Origin: a bacterium
Lineage (GTDB): Bacteria > Zhuqueibacterota > Zhuqueibacteria > Residuimicrobiales > Oceaniaggregativiventaceae
Length of the DNA: 64,000 nt
Assembly (NCBI GenBank): GCA_029565675.1
Contig: JAKQNP010000008.1
Location: 62,001-126,000, forward strand
Direction of reading: 5' to 3'
Every line of letters starts with the position of its first letter. Positions within the stretch are counted from its first letter, which is position 1. This document shows, one piece after another, positions 19,525 through 28,041 of this stretch. A model generated the notes under the pieces. The model was not told the origin of the DNA and did no database searches. It saw only the letters and a program-made list of their open reading frames with translations. The position numbers and the translations under genes are program-made.

Positions 19525-20634
19525 TTAAAATTGACCAGCGCCATTCGACATTGAATCCGAAATGGCTCGGTTGTGGATCGCCTGAACAATGATTCCCCCA
19601 CCCAAAACACAATCGTCGACAAAGAAAACAGCCGATTGACCGGGCGTTACCGCTGCGCGCGGTTGGTCAAAGCGGATAGCAATTCGATCCTCTTCAAAAG
19701 CCTCTATCGTTGCGGCAAAACCGGGGTCCTTGTAGCGGATACGCACATTCACCTTCATACCTACAGGCGGTTGCGGAAGCGAAATCCAGTTGGTTTTTTC
19801 GGCAACCAGGCCGTCAGAGAGCAGATCAGCTCGATCACCGATTTGAATGCGGTTGCGCTGTGGATCAATATCGACAACATAGGCGGCGTGGCCCAGAGCG
19901 ATGCCCAGGCCCTTGCGCTGACCTATGGTATAAAACGGATAGCCGCGATGACGGCCGATCACTTTGCCGGAACGGTCGATGATCTCTCCAGGTTCAATGG
20001 AAGTGACGGTTTTCCGGATGAATTGTTGGTAATCGTCGTCTTCGATAAAACAAATTTCCTGACTGTCGTGTTTGCCGGCTGAGCTCAATCCCAATTCGGC
20101 GGCAAGTTTCCTGACCTCTTCCTTGTGAAAGCAACCCAGAGGCAAAAGAGTTTTCTCCAATTGCGGTTGTGTCAATTCCCACAGCGCATAAGACTGGTCT
20201 TTTTGCCTATCGAGGGCCTTGCACAGCAAAAACCGCTTGCTGTTCGGGTCCTGGCGGATGCGCGCATAGTGACCGGTGGCAAAAAAGTCGGCTCCACGGC
20301 TGAGGCCGTGTTCCATCAGCAATCCCCATTTGATCTTCTGATTGCAATGCACACAAGGATTGGGCGTCTTTCCGCCCAGATATTCCTGCAAAAATGGATC
20401 GATGATCTCTCTTTTGAAATCGATTCGCATGTCGACCAGATAGAGATCGATTTTCAGCTCTGCACTAACGCGTATGGCATCCTGGCGGATCTGTTCCTGT
20501 TTCTGACAGGGATCCATCTGCAACATGGTCACACCGATTACCTGATAGCCCTGCCGCTGCAACAGAAGGGCGGCAACCGAACTGTCTACTCCGCCGCTCA
20601 TTGCCACCGCAACGATTTTTTGGCTTTTTTTCAT
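19525..20634 (-). CDS. mnmA: tRNA-specific 2-thiouridylase MnmA
   Basis: MnmA adds sulfur to C2 of U34 in tRNAs for Lys, Glu and Gln. The 369-residue protein has the PP-loop AMSGGVDSSVAALLL (SGGVDSS at 13-19), the first catalytic Cys in KTPNPCVHCNQKIKWG, ATGHYARI, and the second in SQEICFIED. Its start overlaps the sensor kinase stop by 4 nt. It works on the same wobble base as MnmE, also encoded in this window. Confidence 0.96.
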   Translation of the reverse strand: MKKSQKIVAVAMSGGVDSSVAALLLQRQGYQVIGVTMLQMDPCQKQEQIRQDAIRVSAELKIDLYLVDMRIDFKREIIDPFLQEYLGGKTPNPCVHCNQKIKWGLLMEHGLSRGADFFATGHYARIRQDPNSKRFLLCKALDRQKDQSYALWELTQPQLEKTLLPLGCFHKEEVRKLAAELGLSSAGKHDSQEICFIEDDDYQQFIRKTVTSIEPGEIIDRSGKVIGRHRGYPFYTIGQRKGLGIALGHAAYVVDIDPQRNRIQIGDRADLLSDGLVAEKTNWISLPQPPVGMKVNVRIRYKDPGFAATIEAFEEDRIAIRFDQPRAAVTPGQSAVFFVDDCVLGGGIIVQAIHNRAISDSMSNGAGQF

Positions 20635-22091
20635 GATCGGTTTTCGCTGATTTCTGCAGTTTTGAGTCTAAAACGAAACAATGATCCTTCACCGACCCGG
20701 CTCTGGACTTCGACCTTTCCCCCATGCGCCTCGATAATATGTTTGACGATAGCCAATCCCAGTCCGGTACCGCCCAACGATCGCGACCGTTCTTTATCGA
20801 CCCGATAAAAACGCTCAAAGATGCGTGAAAGATGTTCTTCGGGGATACCCCTGCCGTTATCTTTCACGGTTATTTCGATTTCGCCGGGCAACAAGACACT
20901 GGATACCTCGACGTGACCTTGTGGCCGGTTGTACTTGATGGCGTTTTCGACCAAATTGACCAAAACCTGATTCAAGCGTTCCTGATCGCCGTGCACCATC
21001 ACCTTTTTCAAACCCTGTGAATTGGCAAAGCGCAACTGGATGTGGTGTTGATCGGCAATTACCTGCAGATCATCGATTTGTTTTTTCAGCCACTTGACAG
21101 CGTTGAAGGCGGTGTAATTCATTTTCATTTCGCCGGACTCGATACGCGAGATATCGATCAGGTCGGTAAAAAGGTTGTTGAGTCGGACTGCTTGATTGTG
21201 GGCTTTGTCGATGAATTTTTTCTGTGTCTCGCCATCCAAATCATGCTCATTGAGCAGGGTTTCCAGGTATCCCTGAACCGCGAAAATCGGAGTGCGCAAT
21301 TCGTGTGAGACATTGCCAAGAAACTGGCTGCGCATTTTCTCCAGGCGCCGCAGCTGGATCACATCCTGACGCAGTTTGGCGAGCATTTCGTTCAGGATAT
21401 CTGCCAATTCGCCGATCTCATCTCGCGTTTCTTTGGCAAAATGCGCTTGCAAATCCCCTTTTTTGACCAATTCTGCCGTGCGCGACAGGTGCAAGATCGG
21501 GGTGGCAATCCGCCCGGCCAAAAAGGTGCTGATCAAGGCAAAGAGCAGCAAGAGCAGACTGCTGGCTAGCAGAATTTTCCACCGCAATCCGCACAAAACC
21601 TGCTGCATTTCTACCAGCGGCATGGCCAGACGAACCACATGCACCGTGGGGTGAGAGATCGCCTTGGCGGAATAAAAAAAGGGCTCATCAACTGTCGAAC
21701 TGGTGCGCTCGCCGCTTCCGTGACCCAGTTGCAACGCTTTTTGGATTTCTTCGCGATAGAGATGGTTTTCGACTGTGCGAATGGAATCGAACGGCACCTG
21801 CGAATCAAAGAGGACAACTCCAGAGGAATCGATCAAAGTCAGGCGCAAACCCGCCGATTCGGCGAATCCAGTCAGATAAGAATACTGATCTTTTGAAAAT
21901 AGGTTCTGCAGTTTCGGAGTGTGTTGCAGGAGATATTCGATGGCCGCCAAATCGGTTGTGAGCTGCTGTTCGATGCGCTGGCGATAGAATCGCTGCACTT
22001 CACCAGTGGTCAGGATGCCGGAAAAAATCGTCAAGAACAACAGAAGCGCAACAAAGCTTAGGGTGAATTTTTGCCGCAGAGAGTTTTTCAT
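20631..22091 (-). CDS. Sensor histidine kinase, PhoR-like
   Basis: A 486-residue inner-membrane kinase: membrane helix 1 at about 9-29, an extracytoplasmic sensing region of about 140 residues, membrane helix 2 (ILLASSLLLLLFALISTFLA) near 173-192, HAMP, then the phospho-acceptor His in FLGNVSHELRTPIFAVQGYL, and the ATP-binding N, G1, F and G2 boxes (NLVENAIKYN, DNGRGIPEEHL, FERFYRVDK, GGTGLGLAIVKHI). This plan is that of PhoR/WalK-type kinases. It follows its response regulator by 4 bp. The signal is unknown; no pst/phoU genes lie nearby. Confidence 0.9.
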   Translation of the reverse strand: MKNSLRQKFTLSFVALLLFLTIFSGILTTGEVQRFYRQRIEQQLTTDLAAIEYLLQHTPKLQNLFSKDQYSYLTGFAESAGLRLTLIDSSGVVLFDSQVPFDSIRTVENHLYREEIQKALQLGHGSGERTSSTVDEPFFYSAKAISHPTVHVVRLAMPLVEMQQVLCGLRWKILLASSLLLLLFALISTFLAGRIATPILHLSRTAELVKKGDLQAHFAKETRDEIGELADILNEMLAKLRQDVIQLRRLEKMRSQFLGNVSHELRTPIFAVQGYLETLLNEHDLDGETQKKFIDKAHNQAVRLNNLFTDLIDISRIESGEMKMNYTAFNAVKWLKKQIDDLQVIADQHHIQLRFANSQGLKKVMVHGDQERLNQVLVNLVENAIKYNRPQGHVEVSSVLLPGEIEITVKDNGRGIPEEHLSRIFERFYRVDKERSRSLGGTGLGLAIVKHIIEAHGGKVEVQSRVGEGSLFRFRLKTAEISENRS

Positions 22092-22095
22092 TCAA

Positions 22096-22779
22096 TCAAT
22101 CGCCTTTGAATCGATACCCGACCCCTTTGATGGTTTCGATGCGCAGCATATCTTTTGGTCCGAGTTTTTCACGGATTTTGCGGATATGGACATCGATGGT
22201 GCGATCGATGACGATGACATCCTGGCCCCAAATCTGATTGAGCAGCGTTTCCCGGGAAACGACACGACCGCTGCGCTGAGCCAGATAACAGAGAATATCA
22301 AACTCTTTTTTGGTAAATTCGAGAACAATGTCTTTCTGTTTGACCGTATAGTTCTGGGGATCGATTTCCAGATCGCCGAATTGCAGGGTGTTTTCTTCTG
22401 ATAAACCGGTGCTTTTGCGCAACACCGTTTTGATCCGGGTCAAAAGTTTCAGGATACTGATGGGTTTGACGATGTAATCATCTGCTCCCAGCTCAAGGCC
22501 GATGACTTCATCCATTTCGCTGTCTTTGGCGGTCAGGAAGATGATGGGAAGAAATCTCGTGGCGCTGTTTTGCCGCAGCTCGCGCAACACTTCGCGACCA
22601 TCTTTGCCCGGCAACATGATGTCCAACAACACCAGATCGATTTTTTCGTTCAAGGCCAAATCGAGCGCCTGTTCTCCGTCCAGGGCTATCAGCGTCTCAT
22701 AGCCCTCTTTCTCTAAATTGAATTTAAGGAGATCGATGATATCCCGCTCGTCATCGACGATCAGTATCTTTTTGGCCAT
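22096..22779 (-). CDS. Response regulator, OmpR/PhoB family
   Basis: A 227-residue regulator: receiver domain with the acidic pair VDDE at the start, phospho-accepting Asp in LVLLDIMLPGKDG, Thr in FLTAKD and Lys in DDYIVKP, followed by a C-terminal winged helix (LEFTKKEFDILCYLAQR, TIDVHIRKIREKLG, ETIKGVGYRF). I choose the ATG at 22779; a longer in-frame TTG at 22815 falls inside the predicted -10 element. It is the first gene of the run through the kinase, mnmA, mutase and deoC. Confidence 0.93.
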   Translation of the reverse strand: MAKKILIVDDERDIIDLLKFNLEKEGYETLIALDGEQALDLALNEKIDLVLLDIMLPGKDGREVLRELRQNSATRFLPIIFLTAKDSEMDEVIGLELGADDYIVKPISILKLLTRIKTVLRKSTGLSEENTLQFGDLEIDPQNYTVKQKDIVLEFTKKEFDILCYLAQRSGRVVSRETLLNQIWGQDVIVIDRTIDVHIRKIREKLGPKDMLRIETIKGVGYRFKGD

Positions 22780-22813
22780 CCTTGTTACCGTTTTTAGTCC
22801 AGCCCCAAAGGGC

Positions 22814-22842
22814 AAAATAGAGGATTTTTATCTCATTCTCAA
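22814..22842 (-). promoter_or_regulatory. Promoter for the two-component operon
   Basis: Minus-strand TTGAGA (22837-22842) and TATTTT (22814-22819) with a 17-bp spacer predict a start near 22807, 28 nt before the regulator ATG. It faces away from the promoter at 22944-22972. Confidence 0.5.
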
Positions 22843-22943
22843 GCTCTTTTTCGGCTGCCGCCTTCTCGGCTTCCGGTCGGATGACGACAGGTTTTGGCGG
22901 GACGAAAAGATGCGTCTGACTTTGAACTGCTCAATCTTTATTC

Positions 22944-22972
22944 TTGATTCTCAAATGAATAATCTTTACATT
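22944..22972 (+). promoter_or_regulatory. Candidate promoter of the secretion/outer-membrane gene cluster
   Basis: TTGATT (22944-22949) and TACATT (22967-22972), 17 bp apart, lie about 50 bp before the first gene of the cluster. Short gaps after that gene suggest one long transcript. Confidence 0.45.
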
Positions 22973-23022
22973 TTTTCTTACAAAATTGCAATTCTCTCAC
23001 CCGTGTTTGCGAATGGATTCAG

Positions 23023-25299
23023 ATGAAACGTTTGAGCTTGTTTTTCCTGGTAACCAGCGTTTTTCTCTTGGCCGCCGCTTCTCTACAAGCGCAAACCCAC
23101 CAAAGAGACCGTCAAAACGAACCTCGATCCCCCCTGCGTAAAACCGCCATCGATGATTATTGGCATTACCACAACGTCGGCAATCTGGGTCTGACCATTA
23201 CCAATTATGGCGTTATCGGCGAAGGATACAACAATCCCGAACAGCCTTCTTGCATGTACAAGCTCTATGCCGATAATCCGCGTAACCAGATCGAGCATAT
23301 GTCATTTGGCGGTCTGTGGGTTGGTGGAATCGGCGGTGATGACGACGGCGTGCATGTTTCGACGGCAATCATCGACGGTGTATTCGAGGCTGGTGAAGAG
23401 GGATTCGAGTTCACCAATTCCGCGGCGGCAGGCGACACGATCCGCATCCGTTCGACGATCGTCACTTCGCCCTATTTCGATCCGCGGGCGGTTTCCCACC
23501 AGGATTTTTGCTGCAATTTCACTGACACCAATCTGCGAGTCCCTGGAACCGATTTCGAGATTCCCAACCACTCTCCGCTTGGATTAAGGATCCATTTGGA
23601 GTCGTATGCATGGAATTTTTCTTTCACCGACGCCTTTGTCATCCTAAATTATACGATCACGAACATCTCCAACCACCGGATAGATGAACTATACACCGGG
23701 TTGTGGGCGGACGCCTCGGTTGGCAACATGAATTACACCAGTATTTATCAACCCGGCGGCGGATGGACCTGGTACGACAACTTGACCGGTTTTGACCAGC
23801 CCTACCGCCTGGCGTATCAATACGATGTTGATGGCGATGACGGTTTTGCCCAAAGCCATTTTGGTCTTCGCTATTTGGGTTCTTCGGCCGAACAGGAAGG
23901 GATCCAAAGCCATTTTGATACCTGGAAATGGTCGACCTCATCCAGCCTCGATTATCCGGACTATGTGACCCCCATCAACGATGAGCAACGCTATGATGTG
24001 CTCAAAGGGCGGCACATCGGCAAGTACAACAACGATCCGGCGAGCGGTGGATTGCCGGTCGATCCGGAAGACGCCGGCAGTTGGATGCTGGTCTTGAGCT
24101 CCGGCTCACACGGGGATCTGTTGCCGGGAGATTCCCTCAATGTGGTTTTTGCGGTGGTATGCGGGTTGTGGGCGAATTCGGAGGAAACCGACACCCCTGC
24201 CCGGCGTGCCAATTTGCGGTTGAACTCGGAATGGGCACAGATCGCCTACAATGGCGAAGATGTGGACGGCGACGGCAAACTCGATCCCGATGAAGATGTC
24301 AACCATAACGGCGTGCTCGATCCCGGCGAAGATGACTATCGACCGGATCTCGACCATAACGGCAACGGCAGATGGGATGCCGGCGAACCGATCTTCGGCG
24401 ATGGTGACGGCATCCTGGATATCGAGGAAGATGTCTACAGCAATTCTCTCAAAGGCATTGCTGCCGGCAACGGTGAAATCGATCGCTATATTCTGCCGAG
24501 CCCGCCTCCATCGCCAAACTTGCTGGTGATTCCTGGCGATGGCCAGGTTACCCTCTTTTGGGATGATATCAGTGAGGAATTTGAGGATCCGATCACGCGG
24601 CAAAAAGATTTCGAAGGTTACCGCATTTTCAGCGCGCCCAAGACAGCCAATTCCACGGTTGATCATTCTCTGCTGGCGCAATTCGACCACATCAACAACA
24701 TCGGTTACGACACCGGTTTTCGCGCTATCGAACACGATACGGTTATCGACGGAAAAACCTATCGCTATCGTTTTATCAACAAAAACTTGCGCAGCGGCTG
24801 GCCGGGCGAGATCTGGTACAGTGTGACCGCTTTTGACCGCGGCAACGTGGCCAACCGCCTGCCGAGTCTGGAAAGCTCGATTCTTGAAAACAAGACATAC
24901 GCGGTTGCCGGATCGCGGCCGCGGACAGCCATGACAAAACGTCCGGTCAGTGTTTTTCCCAACCCGTTCCGAGCACAAGCAGCCTGGGACGGCGACAGCG
25001 AGCGGCAGCAGATGCTCTGGTTCATCGATCTGCCCGCGCGCGCGCGGGTGCGGATTTATACTCTGGCAGGCGATTTGGTCGACGAATTCTACCATGACGC
25101 GGATACTTATGCCGGGCAGGATGTGCAGTTGATGACCAATCGCATCGGCAGCAACAAAACGGTCCTGCCGGGCGGTATGCATGCCTGGGATTTGATCTCT
25201 CGCTATGACCAGGCCGTGGCAACCGGGCTCTATCTTTTCAGCGCTGAAGACCTCGATACCAGCGAGGTCTTTAGCGGCAAATTCCTGATCATCAAATAA
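23023..25299 (+). CDS. Secreted protein with Asp-rich calcium-binding repeats and C-terminal sorting-like domain
   Basis: A 758-residue exported protein of unknown function. A signal peptide (KRLSLFFLVTSVFLLAAASL, ending QAQ) leads into a long beta-rich region. Around residues 410-480 there are repeated Asp-rich motifs (DVDGDGKLDPDEDV, DVNHNGVLDPGEDD, GDGDGILDIEED) of the calcium-binding dockerin/thrombospondin-3 type. An FN3-like segment follows (GQVTLFWDD...GYRIF). The C-terminal 100 residues, starting at VFPNPFRA and ending SGKFLIIK, resemble type IX-secretion sorting/FlgD-Ig-like domains. First gene of a six-gene envelope cluster. Ribosome binding site weak. Confidence 0.8.
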   Translation: MKRLSLFFLVTSVFLLAAASLQAQTHQRDRQNEPRSPLRKTAIDDYWHYHNVGNLGLTITNYGVIGEGYNNPEQPSCMYKLYADNPRNQIEHMSFGGLWVGGIGGDDDGVHVSTAIIDGVFEAGEEGFEFTNSAAAGDTIRIRSTIVTSPYFDPRAVSHQDFCCNFTDTNLRVPGTDFEIPNHSPLGLRIHLESYAWNFSFTDAFVILNYTITNISNHRIDELYTGLWADASVGNMNYTSIYQPGGGWTWYDNLTGFDQPYRLAYQYDVDGDDGFAQSHFGLRYLGSSAEQEGIQSHFDTWKWSTSSSLDYPDYVTPINDEQRYDVLKGRHIGKYNNDPASGGLPVDPEDAGSWMLVLSSGSHGDLLPGDSLNVVFAVVCGLWANSEETDTPARRANLRLNSEWAQIAYNGEDVDGDGKLDPDEDVNHNGVLDPGEDDYRPDLDHNGNGRWDAGEPIFGDGDGILDIEEDVYSNSLKGIAAGNGEIDRYILPSPPPSPNLLVIPGDGQVTLFWDDISEEFEDPITRQKDFEGYRIFSAPKTANSTVDHSLLAQFDHINNIGYDTGFRAIEHDTVIDGKTYRYRFINKNLRSGWPGEIWYSVTAFDRGNVANRLPSLESSILENKTYAVAGSRPRTAMTKRPVSVFPNPFRAQAAWDGDSERQQMLWFIDLPARARVRIYTLAGDLVDEFYHDADTYAGQDVQLMTNRIGSNKTVLPGGMHAWDLISRYDQAVATGLYLFSAEDLDTSEVFSGKFLIIK

Positions 25300-25336
25300 G
25301 CCGTATCAACCTTAACCAACCGAAAGGGGTTTAACT

Positions 25337-27979
25337 TTGAAAAAATTGCTATCCATCTGCAGCCTGTTGACGATTCTGCTTATGGCGGGTGCATCCTTTG
25401 CTGACGTGACGCCAATCCGCGATATCCAGTACACGGAAGACGCGAGCGGCAATTCCCCCCTGAAAGATCAGATTGTCACCATATCAGGTATCGTCACCGC
25501 TGAACCCTATGCGTTCGGCAATGGCTATTATTTTGTCCAGGATGCCAACGAGCCCTGGTCAGGAATCAAAGTGTATGAAAAGAACCGTCAGGTTGCCGAA
25601 GGCGACAGCGTAACCGTGACCGGCAAGGTCGCCGAATACTATGGGCTGACAGAAATCACCAACATAACCGATTTCGTTCTGGAAAAAGAGGGCGTTTTCG
25701 GCATCGAACCGATGGTGGTCACCACCGGTGAAATCGCCACCGGTGGTAGCATGGCAGAGGCCTATGAGAGCTGCCTGGTCCGCGTGCAAAACGTTACCAT
25801 CACCAACCCCAACCTCGGTTATGGTGAATGGATGGTCGATGACGGAACCGGAGCCTGCCGGGTTGACGAGGTCGCACCCGACTATTTCGACCCAAGCAAA
25901 CACACCGAAGTCAAATCGATCACCGGTCCGCTGGAATATGCTTACAACGATACCAAGATCTTGCCCCGTCTGGCGTTCGATGTCGTCGAAGCCGGGCCCT
26001 TTACCCGTCTCCAGCGCATTCAGCAGGTGCGCTACAGCGACTTGCTCAAGACTGCAACGGACAATACAAAGGATTTCAGTTACCTGAACGACAGCACCGT
26101 GACCGTAAAAGGCGTGGTGACCATGCCCACGGGCTTGAGCTATGCCGGTGCAGGAATCAAGTTCATTTTTTCTGAGCCTGAAGGCGGCCCATGGTCGGCG
26201 ATTCTCTCCTACAATGCCGATGCGACCTCCTATCCCACCCTCTATGAGGGTGATCAAATCGAAATGACCGGCTATATTTCCGAATATACCACCGGCCCGA
26301 GCAACATGACCGAACTGTTCATTACCAGCGGAATCGATATCACCGACCTAACGCCCGTGCCTGAACCGGATTCGATCGCCACCGGCATGCTGCGCTGGCC
26401 GACCACGGCCGAGCAGTGGGGCAACGTGATCGTCAAAGTCGGTAAAGCCAAAGTCACCAAAGTCAATCCACAATACGAATTGTTTGCTGTGGATGACGGC
26501 ACCGGCAGCATTTTGGTAGATGACGATTCCGACAGTTTGCAGGACTATCCCGATCCACCCCTCGGCACGGTTGCCGAATCGATTCGCGGTTGGGTCTACC
26601 ACCACTACGGCAGCTATGCCGATTCCACCACCTATGTGCTCGAACCGCTCTACAAATCGGACGTCGTGTGGGGAGCAGGCCCGCCATCTATCGAGAACAC
26701 CCTGCGCCAGCCAGCCATGGTAAAGAGCACGGATCCCGTGACTGTAACCACCCTGGCTACCTCCAGTATCGCCATTGCCCAGGTGGTGTTGAATTATAAA
26801 GTCGACGACGGGGACTATACTGCGGTGGCGATGACCGATCAAGGTGAAGGCTCGTTCAGCGGTGAGATTCCGGCACAGCCGGAAGGGAGTTTTGTCAGTT
26901 ATTTTATCGAAGTGAAGGACAGCCAGGATCAGACCAGTACAGATCCCGCCGACACATCGCTCAGCAATTATGGCTATCGGGTCAAGGACACCACACTGAC
27001 GATCAGCGATATTCAATACTCCCCCTGGAAACTGGCGGACAGTCCCTACAACGGCTATACAGTTGAAGTCACCGGCACCGTCACTGCCGGCGCCACCTTT
27101 AAAAGCAAATACAACGCCTATCCCATTCAAGATGCCAATGGCCCCTGGAATGGATTGTTCATTTTCGGGACCACACCGGAGCTGGCGCCTGGCGATATCG
27201 TCAAGGTTGTGGGACAAGTCTCCGACTATAATCCGGATTACCATTACAAGTGGGACAACAACACCCTTATTTTGGCGCAGTCGGTCGAATTGCTGAGCAG
27301 CGGCAATGCGGAATTCGAACCGCAGGTTGTCAGCAGCGGCGATCTGGTCAGCGGCAGCGTGGAAGCCGAAAAGTATGAGGGCGTGCTGGTCAAGGTCGAG
27401 AACGCCACGCTGACCCGCGTCAACCGTTATGATGTCACCATCGATGACGGCACCGGCGAATGCCTGCTCGATGGCGATGCGTTTGTGGGACGAGATCAGG
27501 ATCCCAATCCCTACTTCCACATCGACAGCAACAAGGGTTGGTTGATTCTCAACAATACCGATACCTTGCGGGTCGGCGATCAGCTTTCTTTTGCCCAGGG
27601 CGTCTTTTTGTTCAGCTTCGGCACACACAAAATTGAAATCCGCTCGATGGCTGATGTGGGCATGACGACCGGCGTCGAAGATGCGGTGGTGGCTCAGCCG
27701 CTGGCTTACGCTCTTGAACAGAATTATCCCAACCCGTTCAATCCGGAAACCCGTATCTATTTCGAGATTCCGCAGCGCCATTCGGTCAAGGTGATGATTT
27801 ACAACATCCACGGCCAGCAAGTCAAAACCCTGGTCGATGAAATGTTGGATGCCGGACGCCACATCGTGAACTGGGACGGCAGCGATCGGGCCGGCAATTC
27901 TGTTCCCACCGGCATGTATATCTACCGCATCAAGGCAGGCGATTTTATCGCCAGCAAAAAAATGTTGTTGATCAAATAG
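25337..27979 (+). CDS. Secreted multi-domain OB-fold-like protein with type A sorting-like C-terminus
   Basis: An 880-residue exported protein starting at a TTG (GAAAGGGG is about 8 nt upstream). The signal peptide is followed by repeated domains of about 120-150 residues of the OB-fold/DUF5689-like type: VTISGIVTAEPYAFGNGYYF, VTVTGKVAEYYGLTEI, VKGVVTMPTG, VTGTVTAGATFK, each followed by a W-S-G/N-I/L strand and DDGTG. Such domains accompany extracellular nucleases, but no nuclease catalytic motif is seen. The C-terminus has the classic LEQNYPNPFNPETRIYFEIP and VPTGMYIYRIKAGDF, ending KKMLLIK. It would be exported and then anchored or released at the cell surface. Confidence 0.82.
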   Translation: MKKLLSICSLLTILLMAGASFADVTPIRDIQYTEDASGNSPLKDQIVTISGIVTAEPYAFGNGYYFVQDANEPWSGIKVYEKNRQVAEGDSVTVTGKVAEYYGLTEITNITDFVLEKEGVFGIEPMVVTTGEIATGGSMAEAYESCLVRVQNVTITNPNLGYGEWMVDDGTGACRVDEVAPDYFDPSKHTEVKSITGPLEYAYNDTKILPRLAFDVVEAGPFTRLQRIQQVRYSDLLKTATDNTKDFSYLNDSTVTVKGVVTMPTGLSYAGAGIKFIFSEPEGGPWSAILSYNADATSYPTLYEGDQIEMTGYISEYTTGPSNMTELFITSGIDITDLTPVPEPDSIATGMLRWPTTAEQWGNVIVKVGKAKVTKVNPQYELFAVDDGTGSILVDDDSDSLQDYPDPPLGTVAESIRGWVYHHYGSYADSTTYVLEPLYKSDVVWGAGPPSIENTLRQPAMVKSTDPVTVTTLATSSIAIAQVVLNYKVDDGDYTAVAMTDQGEGSFSGEIPAQPEGSFVSYFIEVKDSQDQTSTDPADTSLSNYGYRVKDTTLTISDIQYSPWKLADSPYNGYTVEVTGTVTAGATFKSKYNAYPIQDANGPWNGLFIFGTTPELAPGDIVKVVGQVSDYNPDYHYKWDNNTLILAQSVELLSSGNAEFEPQVVSSGDLVSGSVEAEKYEGVLVKVENATLTRVNRYDVTIDDGTGECLLDGDAFVGRDQDPNPYFHIDSNKGWLILNNTDTLRVGDQLSFAQGVFLFSFGTHKIEIRSMADVGMTTGVEDAVVAQPLAYALEQNYPNPFNPETRIYFEIPQRHSVKVMIYNIHGQQVKTLVDEMLDAGRHIVNWDGSDRAGNSVPTGMYIYRIKAGDFIASKKMLLIK

Positions 27980-27996
27980 GAATCGTCGTTCTGTAT

Positions 27997-28031
27997 TGTG
28001 CCGGCAGGCGGCTTTGCCGCTTGCCGGCACA
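27997..28031. other. Strong intergenic hairpin within the secretion cluster
   Basis: A 16-bp stem (27997-28012 with 28016-28031, one G-U pair in RNA) closes on a TTT loop; the core is GCCGGCAGGCGGC. No T-tract follows, so it is not a normal terminator. It may stabilise the upstream mRNA or limit read-through to the lipoprotein gene. Confidence 0.6.
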
Positions 28032-28041
28032 CATTGATAAG

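Noticed and set aside
22780-22815. Longer start (TTG at 22815) for the response regulator
   Set aside because: The codon falls inside the predicted -10 element; the receiver domain begins normally at the ATG at 22779.
26348-28030. 560-codon open frame antisense to the OB-fold secreted protein
   Set aside because: No ribosome binding site and no recognisable motifs; a shadow of the plus-strand gene, which has clear domains.
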